Below are positions 27,315-38,174 of a stretch of 64,000 nt of DNA, piece after piece. The position numbers and the translations under genes were made by a program. Positions within the stretch are counted from its first letter, which is position 1; each line of letters opens with the position of its first letter. Below the pieces are notes generated by a model that saw only the letters and a program-made list of their open reading frames with translations, was not told where the DNA came from and did not search any database. The stretch is from positions 310,001 through 374,000 of the forward strand of contig CAJXKC010000001.1 in the NCBI GenBank assembly GCA_913055685.1, written 5' to 3'. Origin of the DNA: an uncultured Flavobacteriales bacterium. Its GTDB lineage: Bacteria; Bacteroidota; Bacteroidia; Flavobacteriales; Schleiferiaceae.

Positions 27315-29675
27315 ATGTTTACCACCATAGCGAGAATCATTTTACGGAACCGATTAAGGGCCTTGAGCCTTCTTTTGCTGGCTAGCTTTTTCATGGCTTA
27401 CCAAGGGCAATTCGTAAAAATCAGCTATAAGTTCTCGCGCTTACTTCCGGTAGATGATCCCGCTCAAATAGACTATGAAGATTTCCGCGAACGCTTCAAC
27501 CAAGTAGGGAATACCCTTATTCTAGCAATCGACAGTTTTGATGTTTTTGGCCGCGAAAACTACATGTCTTGGCAGCATTTACAAGATCAATTAAAAAATG
27601 TCGAGGGGGTCATTGGTACGCTATCTCCGATTAATGCCCTCAATCTAAAGCGCAATGATAGCCTCCAGGAGCTGTACTACGAATCGATCAACTTCGACTT
27701 ACGCAATCGCAAATTAGACAGCATTCGGAATCTTTTTGAGCGCCTGCCCTTTTATGAAGGATTGCTACGGAGCGAGGATAAAGAGGTACCGATTATGCTG
27801 GTGCAGTTGGACCCCGATCAGCTCTACAATGAAAACATCATTCGCATTGTAGAAAAGGTGAAAAATATTGTCGCAGCAGCCGAAGAAAGCATTGGCAGAG
27901 ATATTAAAATTAGCGGCCTACCCCACATTCGTATGGCCAACACCAAAAAGGTAAGTGCCGAAATATTCTTATTGGTGGGTTTGGCACTTTTAGTAACCGC
28001 CATCATCCTGTATTTCTTCCTGCGCAGTTTTAGAGCGATGCTTATTTCTATTGCAGTGGTGGTACTGGGGGTATTTTGGTCCTTCGGACTCATCTCCATT
28101 TTCGACTATGAGATTTCGATGCTCTCCTCCCTTATTCCTTCCTTGGTAATTGTGATTGGGGTCCCGAATTGCATCTTTCTTATCAATAAATACCACAGCG
28201 AATACAAAGAGCACGGCAACCGTATAAAGGCCTTGCAAAGGGTAATCCGAAAAATTGGCGCGGCTACCCTTATGACCAATGCTACCACTGCTATGGGCTT
28301 CGCCTCCTTGATACTAACTAATAGTATTATTCTGAAGCAATTTGGTGTGGTGGCAGCGATTAATATCATGATGGTATTTGTAATCTCCATCATCCTTATT
28401 CCGGTCTTTTACAGCTTTGCCAAGCCTCCTAAAACCCGTCATTACAAACACCTCGATAAAAATTGGATTCAAGGCTTTATCGATTGGTTAATCGAAACCG
28501 CCATGTACCGTCGTCCTTATGTATATGGTGTTTTAATCTTGCTAAGCGCTATTGCCTTTTTTGGTATCCGGAAAATGGAAACCACCGGCAATCTTAGTGA
28601 AGAATTTAAGAAAAGTGACCCCGTGTATAAGGATTTACAATTCTTGGAAAATCGCTTTGGCGGAGTAGTGCCCTTGGAGGTGGTAATAGACACTAAAAGA
28701 CCGAAGGGCGCCTATAAAAGTAGTACCCTAAAGCGGATGAATCGTTGGCAGGAATCAATGGCTGAAGTACCAGGTTTAAGTCGCTCGGTTTCTGTAGTTG
28801 ACGGTTTAAAATTTGCCAAGCAGGCTTATTATCGCGGTGAACCCGATTTTTATTCGCTTCCAAACAGTCAGGAACGCAACTTTATCTATTCCTTTATTCC
28901 TCGGGGCCAAGACCGTCAAAACTCCGTGCTCAGCACCCTAGTTGATAGTAGTGGCCAGTATGCCCGCATTACTATGCATGTTCGGGATATGGGCAAGGAG
29001 GAAAGTGCCTATTTAAAAAAGGCCATTGCCGAAAATGTAGCAAAAGAGTTTCCCGAAGAAAAATACGATGTAACCGTTACCGGTGCCTGGGTGGTCTTCC
29101 AAAAAGGAACCACGTATCTTATAAAAAACCTCTTGCTGAGTTTAGGCTTAGCGATAGCGGTTATTGCTATTGTAATGGCCTTCATATTCCGCTCATTCGC
29201 TATGGTTTTGGTAAGCCTAATACCAAATTTGTTCCCACTTATTATGACCGCAGGAATAATGGGCTATTTCGGGATACCCCTTAAACCGTCGACCATTTTG
29301 GTCTTTAGCGTGGCCTTTGGTATAAGTATCGACGACACCATTCACTTCTTAGCCAAATACCGCCAAGAGTTGAAACTTACTAATTACAATATTGGTCAGT
29401 CTGTCGTATTAGCCATCCGCGAAATAGGGGTAAGTATGTTCTACACCTCCATTGTACTTTTCTTTGGCTTTACCGTTTTTACCGCATCTAGCTTCGGCGG
29501 AATTGTGGCCTTAGGTATATTGGTGAGCATTACGCTAATCATTGCTATGATTGGGAATTTGCTGATATTACCCACATTATTGCTTAGCTTTGAGAAACTT
29601 ATCATTAGTAAGTCATTTACCGAACCCTATATCACCATTTATGATGAGGATTTGGGAGATGACGACGATGACTAA
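27315..29675 (+). CDS. RND/MMPL-superfamily exporter (SSD-containing)
   Basis: A 786-residue inner-membrane protein with the 1+5+1+5 helix pattern of MMPL/HpnN-like RND proteins. One helix lies at ~12-30, a periplasmic loop runs to ~215, then five helices (~220-385), a second periplasmic loop, and five more helices (~610-765). Motifs typical of the group include [17 protein letters not shown] near residue 675. An acidic C-tail ([10 protein letters not shown]) is notable. No membrane-fusion partner is adjacent, as is usual for MMPL proteins; the cargo, perhaps a lipid, is unknown. Confidence 0.85.
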   Translation: MFTTIARIILRNRLRALSLLLLASFFMAYQGQFVKISYKFSRLLPVDDPAQIDYEDFRERFNQVGNTLILAIDSFDVFGRENYMSWQHLQDQLKNVEGVIGTLSPINALNLKRNDSLQELYYESINFDLRNRKLDSIRNLFERLPFYEGLLRSEDKEVPIMLVQLDPDQLYNENIIRIVEKVKNIVAAAEESIGRDIKISGLPHIRMANTKKVSAEIFLLVGLALLVTAIILYFFLRSFRAMLISIAVVVLGVFWSFGLISIFDYEISMLSSLIPSLVIVIGVPNCIFLINKYHSEYKEHGNRIKALQRVIRKIGAATLMTNATTAMGFASLILTNSIILKQFGVVAAINIMMVFVISIILIPVFYSFAKPPKTRHYKHLDKNWIQGFIDWLIETAMYRRPYVYGVLILLSAIAFFGIRKMETTGNLSEEFKKSDPVYKDLQFLENRFGGVVPLEVVIDTKRPKGAYKSSTLKRMNRWQESMAEVPGLSRSVSVVDGLKFAKQAYYRGEPDFYSLPNSQERNFIYSFIPRGQDRQNSVLSTLVDSSGQYARITMHVRDMGKEESAYLKKAIAENVAKEFPEEKYDVTVTGAWVVFQKGTTYLIKNLLLSLGLAIAVIAIVMAFIFRSFAMVLVSLIPNLFPLIMTAGIMGYFGIPLKPSTILVFSVAFGISIDDTIHFLAKYRQELKLTNYNIGQSVVLAIREIGVSMFYTSIVLFFGFTVFTASSFGGIVALGILVSITLIIAMIGNLLILPTLLLSFEKLIISKSFTEPYITIYDEDLGDDDDD

Positions 29676-29681
29676 GCCTTA

Positions 29682-29689
29682 TATTTTCG
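29682..29689 (+). promoter_or_regulatory. -7-like element TATTTTCG for rfbA
   Basis: One mismatch (TTCG for TTTG) from consensus, 18 bases before ATG 29708. Confidence 0.45.
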
Positions 29690-29707
29690 CCTCTTAAAAG
29701 AAATCTC

Positions 29708-30580
29708 ATGAAAGGTATTATTCTCGCTGGTGGCTCTGGCACACGCTTACACCCACTTACTCTGGCCGTAAGTAAACAGCTTATGCCCGTTTACGATAAA
29801 CCCATGATTTACTACCCGCTTAGCACTTTACTGCAAGCTGGTATTCGTGATATTCTTATTATTTCTACCCCGCATGATATGCCCATGTTCCAAAAGCTAT
29901 TGGGCGATGGCAGCAGAATAGGTTGTAATTTTTCCTACACCGTTCAACATGAGCCTAATGGCTTAGCCCAAGCCTTTGTATTGGGCGCCGATTTTATTGG
30001 CAATGACAGCGCGGCCTTAGTTTTAGGGGACAATATTTTCTACGGCCTAAAAATGGCCGACTTACTGCAAGACAGCAAAGACCCCGATGGAGGCATAGTT
30101 TTCGCCTACCAGGTTTCGGACCCAGAGCGTTATGGAGTAGTTGAGTTTGATGAAAATTTAAAGGCAATTTCTATAGAGGAAAAACCTACGAAGCCCAAAT
30201 CGCGTTATGCTGTACCGGGTTTATATTTCTACGATAATAATGTGGTAGAAATTGCAAAAAACTTGCAACCCTCGGCGCGCGGTGAGTATGAGATTACTGA
30301 TGTAAATAAAGCCTATCTATCCGAAGGGAATTTACATGTTGGCATTCTTGATCGAGGCACCGCTTGGCTGGATACCGGTACCTTCCCTAGTTTAATGCAA
30401 GCAGGGCAGTTTGTACAGGTAATTGAAGAGCGTCAAGGTTTAAAGGTTGGTTGTATTGAGGAGATTGCTTTCCAGCAGGGCTTTATCGATAAAGCGCAGT
30501 TGGAAGAAATCGCACAGCCTCTATTAAAATCCGGATATGGCAAGTACTTATTGGATTTAATTAAAGAAGAAGAACTTTAA
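29708..30580 (+). CDS. rfbA: Glucose-1-phosphate thymidylyltransferase
   Basis: A 290-residue cytosolic nucleotidyltransferase making dTDP-glucose for deoxysugar (for example rhamnose) synthesis. Seen: [13 protein letters not shown] at the N-terminus, [25 protein letters not shown] at ~107 (catalytic Asp), and [20 protein letters not shown]. Length and motifs are those of RmlA. No other rml genes are nearby. Its stop codon overlaps the next ATG by one base (TAATG). Confidence 0.95.
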   Translation: MKGIILAGGSGTRLHPLTLAVSKQLMPVYDKPMIYYPLSTLLQAGIRDILIISTPHDMPMFQKLLGDGSRIGCNFSYTVQHEPNGLAQAFVLGADFIGNDSAALVLGDNIFYGLKMADLLQDSKDPDGGIVFAYQVSDPERYGVVEFDENLKAISIEEKPTKPKSRYAVPGLYFYDNNVVEIAKNLQPSARGEYEITDVNKAYLSEGNLHVGILDRGTAWLDTGTFPSLMQAGQFVQVIEERQGLKVGCIEEIAFQQGFIDKAQLEEIAQPLLKSGYGKYLLDLIKEEEL

Positions 30581-31542
30581 TGGATCGTTTCGATCACTAC
30601 GTAAAAATGGTTGAAAACACCTTGGCCCGCCAAGACTTCGACCTGGACCCTATCGAATTATATCAACCTATCTCCTATATTTTAGGTTTAGGCGGCAAAC
30701 GTTTAAGGCCGGCTATGGTCTTAGCCGGTTGTGAGCTTTTTGGAGGCAATCTTGAAAACGCCCTTTTGCCTAGCTTGGGGATTGAGGTTTTTCATAATTT
30801 CTCACTGGTGCATGATGACATCATGGATGATGCCTCTTTGCGTCGGGGCAAAAAAACGGTTCATGAAAAGTGGAACACTAATATTGCCATCCTTTCCGGG
30901 GATGCCATGTTGGTGAAAGCATACCAATACATTGCAGAAGTCGACCGTGCTAAATTACCTGCCATTCTAAAGGTCTTCTCCAAAACAGCTTTAGAAATTT
31001 GCGAAGGCCAGCAAATGGATATGAATTTCGAGAGTAGAGCTGATGTACACGAAGACGAGTACCTCGAAATGATACGTTTAAAAACCGCAGTACTGCTAGG
31101 AGCAGCTCTAGAAATTGGTGCCCTTATTGGCGGTGCCAGTGCTCATTCGGCCGAATCGCTGTACGACTTTGGCGTAAATGCCGGTCTTGCTTTTCAGGTT
31201 CAAGACGACCTATTAGATGCCTACGGAGACCCCCAAAAGGTGGGAAAAAAGGCGGGTGGCGATATTTTACAAGACAAGAAAACCTTGTTGATGATCTACG
31301 CCCAAGACTTGGATGAAAGTGGTTATGAGGCCCTACAAAAACAGACCTTAAGCGGTGAGGAAAAGGTAAAGGCCTACTGCCAGTTTTTCGAGACTTGTGG
31401 AGCTAAAGCTAAAGCTGAAGCCAAACGCGAATCACTACTAAAAGCCTCCTTAGAAGCTTTGGAAGAAGCTCATGGTAAAGATTTGGTTTTAAAAGAGCAA
31501 TTGGCTCAGTTTGCGCAGTGGCTTAGTCACCGCGACCGATGA
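30580..31542 (+). CDS. Polyprenyl (farnesyl/geranylgeranyl-type) diphosphate synthase
   Basis: A 320-residue trans-isoprenyl diphosphate synthase condensing IPP with allylic diphosphates. Seen: GGKRLRPAMVL at ~35, the first Asp-rich motif HDDIMDDASLRRGKKTVH near residue 82 and the second QDDLLDAYGD near 208 (family DDxxD). The chain length of the product cannot be decided safely, although short-chain products are likely from the size. Overlaps rfbA by 1 base and the next gene by 4, so the three are probably translated from one message. Confidence 0.92.
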   Translation: MDRFDHYVKMVENTLARQDFDLDPIELYQPISYILGLGGKRLRPAMVLAGCELFGGNLENALLPSLGIEVFHNFSLVHDDIMDDASLRRGKKTVHEKWNTNIAILSGDAMLVKAYQYIAEVDRAKLPAILKVFSKTALEICEGQQMDMNFESRADVHEDEYLEMIRLKTAVLLGAALEIGALIGGASAHSAESLYDFGVNAGLAFQVQDDLLDAYGDPQKVGKKAGGDILQDKKTLLMIYAQDLDESGYEALQKQTLSGEEKVKAYCQFFETCGAKAKAEAKRESLLKASLEALEEAHGKDLVLKEQLAQFAQWLSHRDR

Positions 31543-31838
31543 ATTCCCTGCAAAAAATAGAGGCTAGTCCCCAGCGAATATCCCTGCTCGAAGAACTTCG
31601 ACAGCAGGTCGCCAAAGATTTAAATCTAGAAACTAAAGAAATCCCCAAGGTTCAGCTACTGCCTTGGTTAGAAACCTGGTTGGATAAAAATTTAGGGAAG
31701 CTGGACTTAGCTAGTCTGCTTTATCGAATCGACTTGCAAGAGAAGGCACATCCAGATAGTCATTCGCTGGCGAAAGCCATCTTAGAACGCGAAGCCCAAA
31801 AAGTAATATTCCGGGCTCAATACAGCGGGAAATTCTAG
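31539..31838 (+). CDS. Small protein of unknown function coupled to prenyl synthase
   Basis: A 99-residue soluble, helical, Leu/Glu/Lys-rich protein (LLEELRQQVAKDLNLE, LLPWLETWLDKNLGKLDL). No signal or membrane segment, and no family recognised. The ATGA overlap with the prenyl synthase stop supports it being a real coupled gene. It overlaps the convergent gene by 4 bases at its stop. Confidence 0.65.
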   Translation: MNSLQKIEASPQRISLLEELRQQVAKDLNLETKEIPKVQLLPWLETWLDKNLGKLDLASLLYRIDLQEKAHPDSHSLAKAILEREAQKVIFRAQYSGKF

Positions 31839-32473
31839 AAATAGAATTGAAATATCGGCGTCCAGGAAGTGGCGTAAGGAGAAAACTCATCGTGCAAGAG
31901 GTTCAAACGCAAACCAATTTGAGTCATTCCCTTTTTACCAATAGGAGTATAAAAACCACCTTGAATCCATAACACTGGGGTCCATCGATTTTCTACATCA
32001 AAACTACCTTGAAAAGGCTGGTATATGTAGGCATCGTGATTGAGTATCTCAAACTGCGAGCCCAGAAAAAGTTGATCGAATAAGGTTACCGTGGTAAATA
32101 AATTAGGACCATGTACCTGGTTTTCAAAATCCACATCCACTGGGCCTTGTAAAGTTAAAATCTGATCCCACTTACTGTAATTGTACATATAGCCCAAGCC
32201 AGCAATCCAATTATCGGTAATCTTATAGCCCATCTGAGGGGCTAGGAAAATATTGGTATTGACGCCAAAACTTAATCCGGCTCCCCCTCCAAATACCACC
32301 CGATCCCAAAAGTTTGGGGGCAGTTCTGCTTTAGGAGCCTCTGTGGGCTTAGCTTTCTCCTCCTGTTTTGGCGGCTCATTGGTCGATGATTTCCTTTTAA
32401 ATCGGTCGCTCTGCGCACTTATGTCCGCAGCAAAAGTTAGTAGGCAAACTAAAATGAGGTATCTGAGCTTCAT
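31835..32473 (-). CDS. Secreted beta-barrel-like outer-membrane protein
   Basis: A 212-residue protein with signal peptide (MKLRYLILVCLLTFAADISAQ), a Lys/Pro/Glu-rich spacer (~25-52), then alternating aromatic/hydrophobic strands from VFGGGAGLSFGVNTNIFLAP to the terminal IFQFYF. The final aromatic residue is typical of outer-membrane barrels recognised by the Bam complex. Specific function unknown. Confidence 0.72.
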   Translation of the reverse strand: MKLRYLILVCLLTFAADISAQSDRFKRKSSTNEPPKQEEKAKPTEAPKAELPPNFWDRVVFGGGAGLSFGVNTNIFLAPQMGYKITDNWIAGLGYMYNYSKWDQILTLQGPVDVDFENQVHGPNLFTTVTLFDQLFLGSQFEILNHDAYIYQPFQGSFDVENRWTPVLWIQGGFYTPIGKKGMTQIGLRLNLLHDEFSPYATSWTPIFQFYF

Positions 32474-32477
32474 AGTT

Positions 32478-32485
32478 CAAAAGTA
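32478..32485 (-). promoter_or_regulatory. -7-like element TACTTTTG ahead of barrel protein gene
   Basis: Perfect TAnnTTTG on the minus strand but only 4 bases from the start codon, implying an almost leaderless message if used. Confidence 0.35.
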
Positions 32486-32558
32486 AACGTAAAATATAAA
32501 TGAATATGATAAACGATTTTAAAGCTCTATAGTTAAGCAGGTCACATTATATTTATCT

Positions 32559-32566
32559 TAATTTTG
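32559..32566 (+). promoter_or_regulatory. -7 element TAATTTTG for sucA
   Basis: Perfect consensus 26 bases before ATG 32593. Confidence 0.55.
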
Positions 32567-32592
32567 TAGCCAATTTCGCGTAAGCAAATACC

Positions 32593-35346
32593 ATGGACAG
32601 ATTTTCCTTTCTCGGAGGAGTACACAGCGCATTCATCGACGAGCTTTATCAGCAATATTTAAGCAGTCCCGATAGTATTGAACCCTCATGGCGAGCCTTT
32701 TTCCAAGGCTACGACTTTGCCAGAGAAGAATACAGCGAGGACGAGGCGGCAGATTATGCCTTAGGCATGAACCACGCCGAAATTGTCGAAGAAATTCGAA
32801 AAGAGTTTCAAGTCCTTTCTTTAATTGATGCTTACCGCAATCGTGGGCATCTCTTTACCGCTACCAACCCGGTGCGTAGCCGTCGCGAATATTCTCCCAA
32901 ACTCACTTTGGAAAACTTCGGTTTAAGTGAGAAGGATCTCGATGCACCCTTCCAAGCCGCTAAGGAAATCGGCTATGAGGAAAGTAAAACGCTTCGTCAA
33001 ATAATAGAACGCCTCGAGAAAGTCTACTGCCAGAGCATTGGCTTAGAGTATATGCACTTGGGGGATCCCGAAAGAATTAAATGGGTTCAAAAAAGACTTC
33101 AGGTCGATGAGAACCACCCCAATTATACTAGTGATGAGCAAAAACTCATCATCACCAAACTGAATGAGGCTGTAGCCTTCGAAAACTTCATCAACCGCAA
33201 ATTTGTCGGTCAAAAACGGTTCTCAATTGAAGGAGCCGAAAGCTTAATTCCCGCTTTGGAGTTTGGAATTCGCAAAGCAGCCCGATTAGGAGTTAAGGAA
33301 TTTGTAATGGGTATGGCCCACCGTGGGCGTTTGAACGTTCTATCCAATATTTTCGGAAAAACGCAACGGGATATCTTCAGTGAATTTGAAGGCAAGAAGT
33401 TTAGCGAGGACGAATTTGATGGGGATGTAAAGTACCACCTGGGCTATACCACCACCAAGACTTTGGATAATGGTGAGCAAATTAAATTAAACCTATCCCC
33501 TAACCCATCCCACCTGGAAGCGGTAGATGCGGTAGTAAGTGGCATTGCTCGGGCGAAAATCAATCAGGTTTACGAGGCCGACCACAAAAAGGTAATGCCC
33601 ATCCTCATCCATGGTGATGCAGCAGTAGCTGCTCAGGGCATTGTTTATGAGGTATTGCAAATGGAAACCTTAGACGGTTACAAAACTGGAGGTACCATTC
33701 ATATTGTAATTAATAACCAGGTTGGTTTTACCACCAACTATTTGGATGCCCGTTCGAGCATCTATTGTACCGACATTGCAAAGACCGTACAAGCGCCGGT
33801 TCTTCACGTTAATGGCGATGATGTTGAGGCCGTGATTCACGCTACCCTCTTCGCCATGGAGTACCGTCAGCAGTACAACCGCGATATTTTCATCGACCTC
33901 CTATGTTACCGTAAGTACGGACACAATGAAGGGGATGAGCCACGCTTTACCCAGCCCCTTTTATATAAGGCCATTAGCAAGCACCCTAATCCGAAAGAAA
34001 TTTACCGTAAGAAACTCGAGGAGCAAGGGGTGATAGATAAAGCCTTCATGAAGGAGCTGGAGCAGAACTTTAAAGACGTCTTGGAAATGCGTTTCGATGA
34101 ATCTAAAAAGATTGAACGCAACACCATCACCCAGTTTATGGAAGACGAGTGGGAAGGCTTCCGAACCGCGAATATCGAAGACTGCCTCAGCGATGTAGAC
34201 ACCAGCTTCGACGCTAAAAAGCTGCGCGAGATTGCCAAGACCATTACCACCTTGCCCGAGGACAAGAAGTTCTTTGTGAAAATCAAGAAACTCTTGGATG
34301 AGCGCTGGAAAATGGTGGACGAAAAGAACAGCCTCGATTGGGGTATGGCCGAATTATTGGCCTATGGCACTTTAATTGTAGATGGGTATAATGTACGTAT
34401 CTCAGGTGAGGATGCCGAGCGGGGAACCTTCTCCCACCGACATGCGGTAATTAAGGTAGAAGACTCTGAAGAAGAGTTCACCTTACTCAATGAAATTCCT
34501 GGTCGCGAAGGCCGTTTTGCCATTTACAACTCCCTGCTTTCTGAGTATGGCGTAATGGGCTTCGATTACGGTTATGCAATGACCTCCCCGGAAACCTTAG
34601 TGGTTTGGGAAGCACAATTTGGGGACTTCTTTAATGGTGCTCAAATTATCGTCGACCAGTTTATCAGTGCTGCCGAAGACAAGTGGAAGGTTCAAAATGG
34701 CTTGGTACTCTATTTACCACACGGATATGAGGGTCAGGGTGCCGAGCACTCCAGTGCCCGCCTAGAACGTTGGTTACAGCAATGTGCGCAGTTAAATATG
34801 CAGGTGGTAAACATTACTACCCCAGCTAACTTCTTCCATCTACTGCGTCGCCAGATGCTACGTGAATTCCGTAAGCCTTTGGTTATTATGACACCAAAGA
34901 GTTTATTGCGTCATCCTAAAGTGGTAAGTACCGTAGAGGAACTGGCCGAAGGTAAATTCCAAACCTTATTAGACGATCCACGCATAGAGGACAAATCAAA
35001 AGTGAAGAAGCTCTTCTTTATGAGCGGTAAGTTCTATTATGATTTGGATAAAGTGCGCGACGAGAAGATGGCCGAAGACAGAGCCTTTATCCGCCTCGAG
35101 CAGATTTACCCGCTCAATAAAGCGAAGATTGAAGAAATCGCCGCTTCTTACCCCAATGCCGAAGAAGTGTATTGGGCCCAAGAAGAGCCAAATAATATGG
35201 GAGCCAGCTGGTACATCCAGATCAATTTCCCGCTAAGCATTAAAAAAGTAATTTCGCCTTCGGCCAGTGCTAGTACTGCAGCCGGTTCATCCCAGTTAGC
35301 GGCAGCACGCCAGGAGGCAATCATTAACGAAGTATTCAACGCCTAG
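32593..35346 (+). CDS. sucA: 2-Oxoglutarate dehydrogenase E1 component
   Basis: A 917-residue thiamine-diphosphate enzyme, the decarboxylating E1 of the oxoglutarate dehydrogenase complex in the TCA cycle. Seen: the N-terminal E2-interaction segment ([19 protein letters not shown]), [14 protein letters not shown] (~residue 240), [14 protein letters not shown] (~338), the ThDP/Mg site around NNQVGFTTN, and [19 protein letters not shown] (~712). Length is full. sucB follows after 13 bases. Confidence 0.97.
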   Translation: MDRFSFLGGVHSAFIDELYQQYLSSPDSIEPSWRAFFQGYDFAREEYSEDEAADYALGMNHAEIVEEIRKEFQVLSLIDAYRNRGHLFTATNPVRSRREYSPKLTLENFGLSEKDLDAPFQAAKEIGYEESKTLRQIIERLEKVYCQSIGLEYMHLGDPERIKWVQKRLQVDENHPNYTSDEQKLIITKLNEAVAFENFINRKFVGQKRFSIEGAESLIPALEFGIRKAARLGVKEFVMGMAHRGRLNVLSNIFGKTQRDIFSEFEGKKFSEDEFDGDVKYHLGYTTTKTLDNGEQIKLNLSPNPSHLEAVDAVVSGIARAKINQVYEADHKKVMPILIHGDAAVAAQGIVYEVLQMETLDGYKTGGTIHIVINNQVGFTTNYLDARSSIYCTDIAKTVQAPVLHVNGDDVEAVIHATLFAMEYRQQYNRDIFIDLLCYRKYGHNEGDEPRFTQPLLYKAISKHPNPKEIYRKKLEEQGVIDKAFMKELEQNFKDVLEMRFDESKKIERNTITQFMEDEWEGFRTANIEDCLSDVDTSFDAKKLREIAKTITTLPEDKKFFVKIKKLLDERWKMVDEKNSLDWGMAELLAYGTLIVDGYNVRISGEDAERGTFSHRHAVIKVEDSEEEFTLLNEIPGREGRFAIYNSLLSEYGVMGFDYGYAMTSPETLVVWEAQFGDFFNGAQIIVDQFISAAEDKWKVQNGLVLYLPHGYEGQGAEHSSARLERWLQQCAQLNMQVVNITTPANFFHLLRRQMLREFRKPLVIMTPKSLLRHPKVVSTVEELAEGKFQTLLDDPRIEDKSKVKKLFFMSGKFYYDLDKVRDEKMAEDRAFIRLEQIYPLNKAKIEEIAASYPNAEEVYWAQEEPNNMGASWYIQINFPLSIKKVISPSASASTAAGSSQLAAARQEAIINEVFNA

Positions 35347-35359
35347 ATCAATAAAACCC

Positions 35360-36577
35360 ATGAGCTTAGAAGTAAAAGTTCCATCGCCCGGAGAATCGGT
35401 ATCAGAAGTAGAAATTGCCAGTTGGTTAGTTTCGGATGGAGATTATGTTGAGAAAGATCAAGAAATCGCCGAGATTGATTCCGACAAAGCCACCTTGGCC
35501 CTTCCTGCCGAAGAAGCAGGTGTAATCACTTTAAAAGTGGATGAAGGCGAAGCCGTGGAAGTAGGTCAGGTTATTGCCCTTATCGACACCGATGCGGCAG
35601 CCCCAGAAGGTGGCGGTGCCGCTCCCAAAGAAGAGAAGGAAGAAGCTCCCAAGGAAGAAGCTAAAGCTGAAGAAAAACCTGCTGCTAAGCAAGAGACTTA
35701 CGCCAGTGGAAGTGCTTCTCCAGCCGCCAAGAAGATTATTAATGAGAAAGGCCTAGATGCTAGTCAGATTACCGGTACTGGTCGCGATGGTCGCATTACT
35801 AAAGAAGATGCGATTAAAGCAGAAGCCAGCATGGGTACTCCGGGTAATGCTGCCCGCGAATCGAGCACCAGCCGCATGAGTAGTCTTCGCCGTAAGTTAG
35901 CTAAGCGTTTGGTTAGTGTGAAAAACGAAACCGCTATGCTTACTACCTTTAATGAGGTAGATATGAAGCCTATTTTCGATTTAAGAGCGGAGTACAAAGA
36001 AGACTTTAAAGCTAAACATGGTGTAGGCCTTGGCTTTATGAGCTTCTTTACCCTTGCCGTTACCCGGGCGCTTAAGGAGTTCCCACAGGTAAATAGCATG
36101 ATTGATGGCGATAATTTAGTAAGCTTCGATTATGCGGATATTAGCATCGCTGTAAGCGGCCCTAAAGGATTAATGGTACCCGTGGTACGCAATGCCGAAA
36201 CCATGAGTTTCGCTGGGGTAGAAAAGGAAATAAAACGCCTTGCTACACGAGTGCGCGACGGACAAATTACGGTAGATGAGATGACCGGTGGTACCTTCAC
36301 TATTACCAATGGCGGAGTATTCGGATCTATGTTATCTACTCCTATTATCAATCCGCCGCAGAGCGCCATTTTAGGTATGCACAATATCGTTGAGCGCCCG
36401 GTAGCTATTGACGGAGCCGTTACCATTCGTCCAATTATGTATGTAGCACTTAGCTACGATCACCGTATCATCGACGGACGTGAGTCAGTTGGTTTCTTAG
36501 TTGCCGTTAAGGAAGCCTTGGAAAATCCAACTGAGTTACTGATGAATAATGATCCTAAGAAAGCCTTAGGATTGTAA
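35360..36577 (+). CDS. sucB: Dihydrolipoyllysine-residue succinyltransferase (E2 of OGDH)
   Basis: A 405-residue E2 core of the oxoglutarate dehydrogenase complex. Order: lipoyl domain (1-~77, lipoyl-Lys at residue 43 in DSDKAT), a Glu/Lys/Pro/Ala linker (~85-112), an E3-binding domain ([15 protein letters not shown], ~120-152), then the acyltransferase core ending with the catalytic [11 protein letters not shown] near residue 375. Single lipoyl domain. E3 is not in the window. Confidence 0.96.
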   Translation: MSLEVKVPSPGESVSEVEIASWLVSDGDYVEKDQEIAEIDSDKATLALPAEEAGVITLKVDEGEAVEVGQVIALIDTDAAAPEGGGAAPKEEKEEAPKEEAKAEEKPAAKQETYASGSASPAAKKIINEKGLDASQITGTGRDGRITKEDAIKAEASMGTPGNAARESSTSRMSSLRRKLAKRLVSVKNETAMLTTFNEVDMKPIFDLRAEYKEDFKAKHGVGLGFMSFFTLAVTRALKEFPQVNSMIDGDNLVSFDYADISIAVSGPKGLMVPVVRNAETMSFAGVEKEIKRLATRVRDGQITVDEMTGGTFTITNGGVFGSMLSTPIINPPQSAILGMHNIVERPVAIDGAVTIRPIMYVALSYDHRIIDGRESVGFLVAVKEALENPTELLMNNDPKKALGL

Positions 36578-36639
36578 TCTAGATTTTAGGGTTAGGGCTT
36601 AGCTAGTGGAAACTAGACCAATCTAAGCACTCGATATAT

Positions 36640-36672
36640 AGCCCCAAGGCCTTTTGGTTTTGGGGCTTTTTT
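36640..36672 (+). terminator. Rho-independent terminator after sucB
   Basis: AGCCCCAA (36640-36647) pairs with TTGGGGCT (36660-36667), followed by T residues. Confidence 0.8.
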
Positions 36673-36736
36673 GTGTTTGGGGAAGAGAGGAGGAGAAGAT
36701 GAGGGGAAGAGCAAAACTATGAATCTAGACTCTAAA

Positions 36737-36772
36737 CAAAAAACCCCGACGAAAGCTTGCGCTTGGTCGGGG
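36737..36772 (-). terminator. Rho-independent terminator of the ExbB/ExbD operon
   Basis: On the minus strand CCCCGAC (36772-36766) pairs with GTCGGGG (36750-36744) and is followed by a T-run (seen as AAAAAA on plus), 25 bases beyond the last exbD stop. Confidence 0.75.
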
Positions 36773-36796
36773 CTTCAACTTATACTGTATAATTAC

Positions 36797-37273
36797 TTAG
36801 TCCTCAAAGACCTCCCCTTTACGGGTCGAGTAATTGATTTTAAGTGAATTTGCTTTACGCAATTCTTGCTTGATATCGGTTATTAAACCCATCTTCACGT
36901 CTTCATCCGCTTTAATAGAAACGGTCATTAGAGGACGTTCGGCTTCGTTAATCGCCTCACGTTCGGTGATAACAAAGTTTTGAAGTTCGTTTAACCTTGC
37001 AAAGGAGTCATTCAACTGAACGCGAGGTTCAGCTCCAACTTGAGGAATGTAAGCAGCCTTAGGTTTACCTACGTAAACATAGGTTACTAGTGACTTACGC
37101 TCAAGCTTTTTAATTTCAGTTGCGAAGGGCTTGGTGTTCTCCACCTTCAAAGTCACCTCACGCATTACGGTGGTAACCATGAAGAAGAAAAGCAACATGA
37201 ACACGATATCTGGCAATGAAGCCGTAGAAATCGCCGGCGTTCCGCCCCCTGTTTTCTTTTTAAACTTTGACAT
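36797..37273 (-). CDS. ExbD/TolR-type biopolymer transport protein (second copy)
   Basis: A 158-residue protein with one N-terminal TM helix (IVFMLLFFFMVTTVM) preceded by the ExbD signature ISTASLPDIVFMLL, where the Asp is the proton-path residue. A periplasmic domain follows. Works with ExbB to convert proton-motive force into mechanical energy for TonB or a Tol-like partner. Starts 1 base after the upstream exbD. Confidence 0.88.
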   Translation of the reverse strand: MSKFKKKTGGGTPAISTASLPDIVFMLLFFFMVTTVMREVTLKVENTKPFATEIKKLERKSLVTYVYVGKPKAAYIPQVGAEPRVQLNDSFARLNELQNFVITEREAINEAERPLMTVSIKADEDVKMGLITDIKQELRKANSLKINYSTRKGEVFED

Positions 37274-37274
37274 A

Positions 37275-37841
37275 TTATCCTAAGCTTACTGGTTCTGCTT
37301 CTGAAATCTTCTGTGGATAGGCGTTTTGAATTTCATCTTTCTCCTCACCTTCCAGCTCATCATAGGATTTACCGTACTTACGCTGAGCAAGCTCTTCACG
37401 TAATTCGTTGTAGGCAGCAGCTAATTCGTTCTGCACCGAGATGTACATCTTGTAAGAGGTACCGCGGTCATTTTGCAATGAAATAATGGCTTTTCCAGGA
37501 TTATCGGAAGAGTTAGGGTCTCTAAGACCACCCTGACAATAGTCACAAGAACCATCACCATTATTATTCAAGAATCGCTTTGCTGCGTCTCGTAAATCCT
37601 TAAGATCCAAATAATCGTCTTCCACCAAAAGTTGGTTTCTGGAGTTCACCAGTACCGTGAAGATATTCTTCTTCTTAATCGGAGGTGGAGTATCGAATTG
37701 TTCGGGTTCCCATGGCGGCAACTTACGGTTGATCCCTGAATCCACATCCATAGTAGTGGTAACCAGGAAGAAGATCAACAGCAAGAAGGCGATATCGGCC
37801 ATCGAGCCGGCATTAATTTCGGGTAATGCACGCTTTGCCAT
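37275..37841 (-). CDS. ExbD/TolR-type biopolymer transport protein (first copy)
   Basis: A 188-residue ExbD homologue: ALPEINAGSMADIAFLLLIFFLVTTTM carries the conserved Asp at the start of the single TM helix. Longer periplasmic part than its neighbour, with a CDYC pair around residue 102 (GDGSCDYCQGG) that might form a disulfide. Two unequal ExbD genes in tandem are common in Bacteroidota and probably assemble as a heteromer. Confidence 0.88.
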   Translation of the reverse strand: MAKRALPEINAGSMADIAFLLLIFFLVTTTMDVDSGINRKLPPWEPEQFDTPPPIKKKNIFTVLVNSRNQLLVEDDYLDLKDLRDAAKRFLNNNGDGSCDYCQGGLRDPNSSDNPGKAIISLQNDRGTSYKMYISVQNELAAAYNELREELAQRKYGKSYDELEGEEKDEIQNAYPQKISEAEPVSLG

Positions 37842-37846
37842 AATAC

Positions 37847-38170
37847 TTATTTACTAAATAAACGAGAAACTTCTACGTAAAGTATAGCTACAATCGCTGC
37901 TGCGGTTAGTACGTAAAAGGTGCCAAGACCCATACCTACACGCTTAGAGGTAGTTTCAGTTATACCTTCATCAGCGAATACGGTAGTAGCGTCTGATCCA
38001 TCGCTAAATACATAGCTGAGTACGAATACTACAACCAAGCCAGCGATACCGATCAGGGCACTTTTAGCTCCACCAGGATTCTTGAGGATGTTAGCCACGG
38101 AAAAACCGAGGATACCAGCCACACAGATTCCCACTAGAACATAAGTTAAATATAATCCAGTATCTACCAT
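37847..38170 (-). CDS. Three-TM protein of the ExbB/ExbD operon
   Basis: A 107-residue membrane protein with three hydrophobic helices (LYLTYVLVGICVAGILGFSV, LIGIAGLVVVFVLSYVF, LGTFYVLTAAAIVAILYV). A protein of this kind regularly lies between ExbB and ExbD genes in Bacteroidota; its role is not known. ATG 38170 is chosen because the longer frame start at 38212 would run back into exbB, whose stop is at 38175. Confidence 0.75.
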   Translation of the reverse strand: MVDTGLYLTYVLVGICVAGILGFSVANILKNPGGAKSALIGIAGLVVVFVLSYVFSDGSDATTVFADEGITETTSKRVGMGLGTFYVLTAAAIVAILYVEVSRLFSK

Positions 38171-38174
38171 GCTA

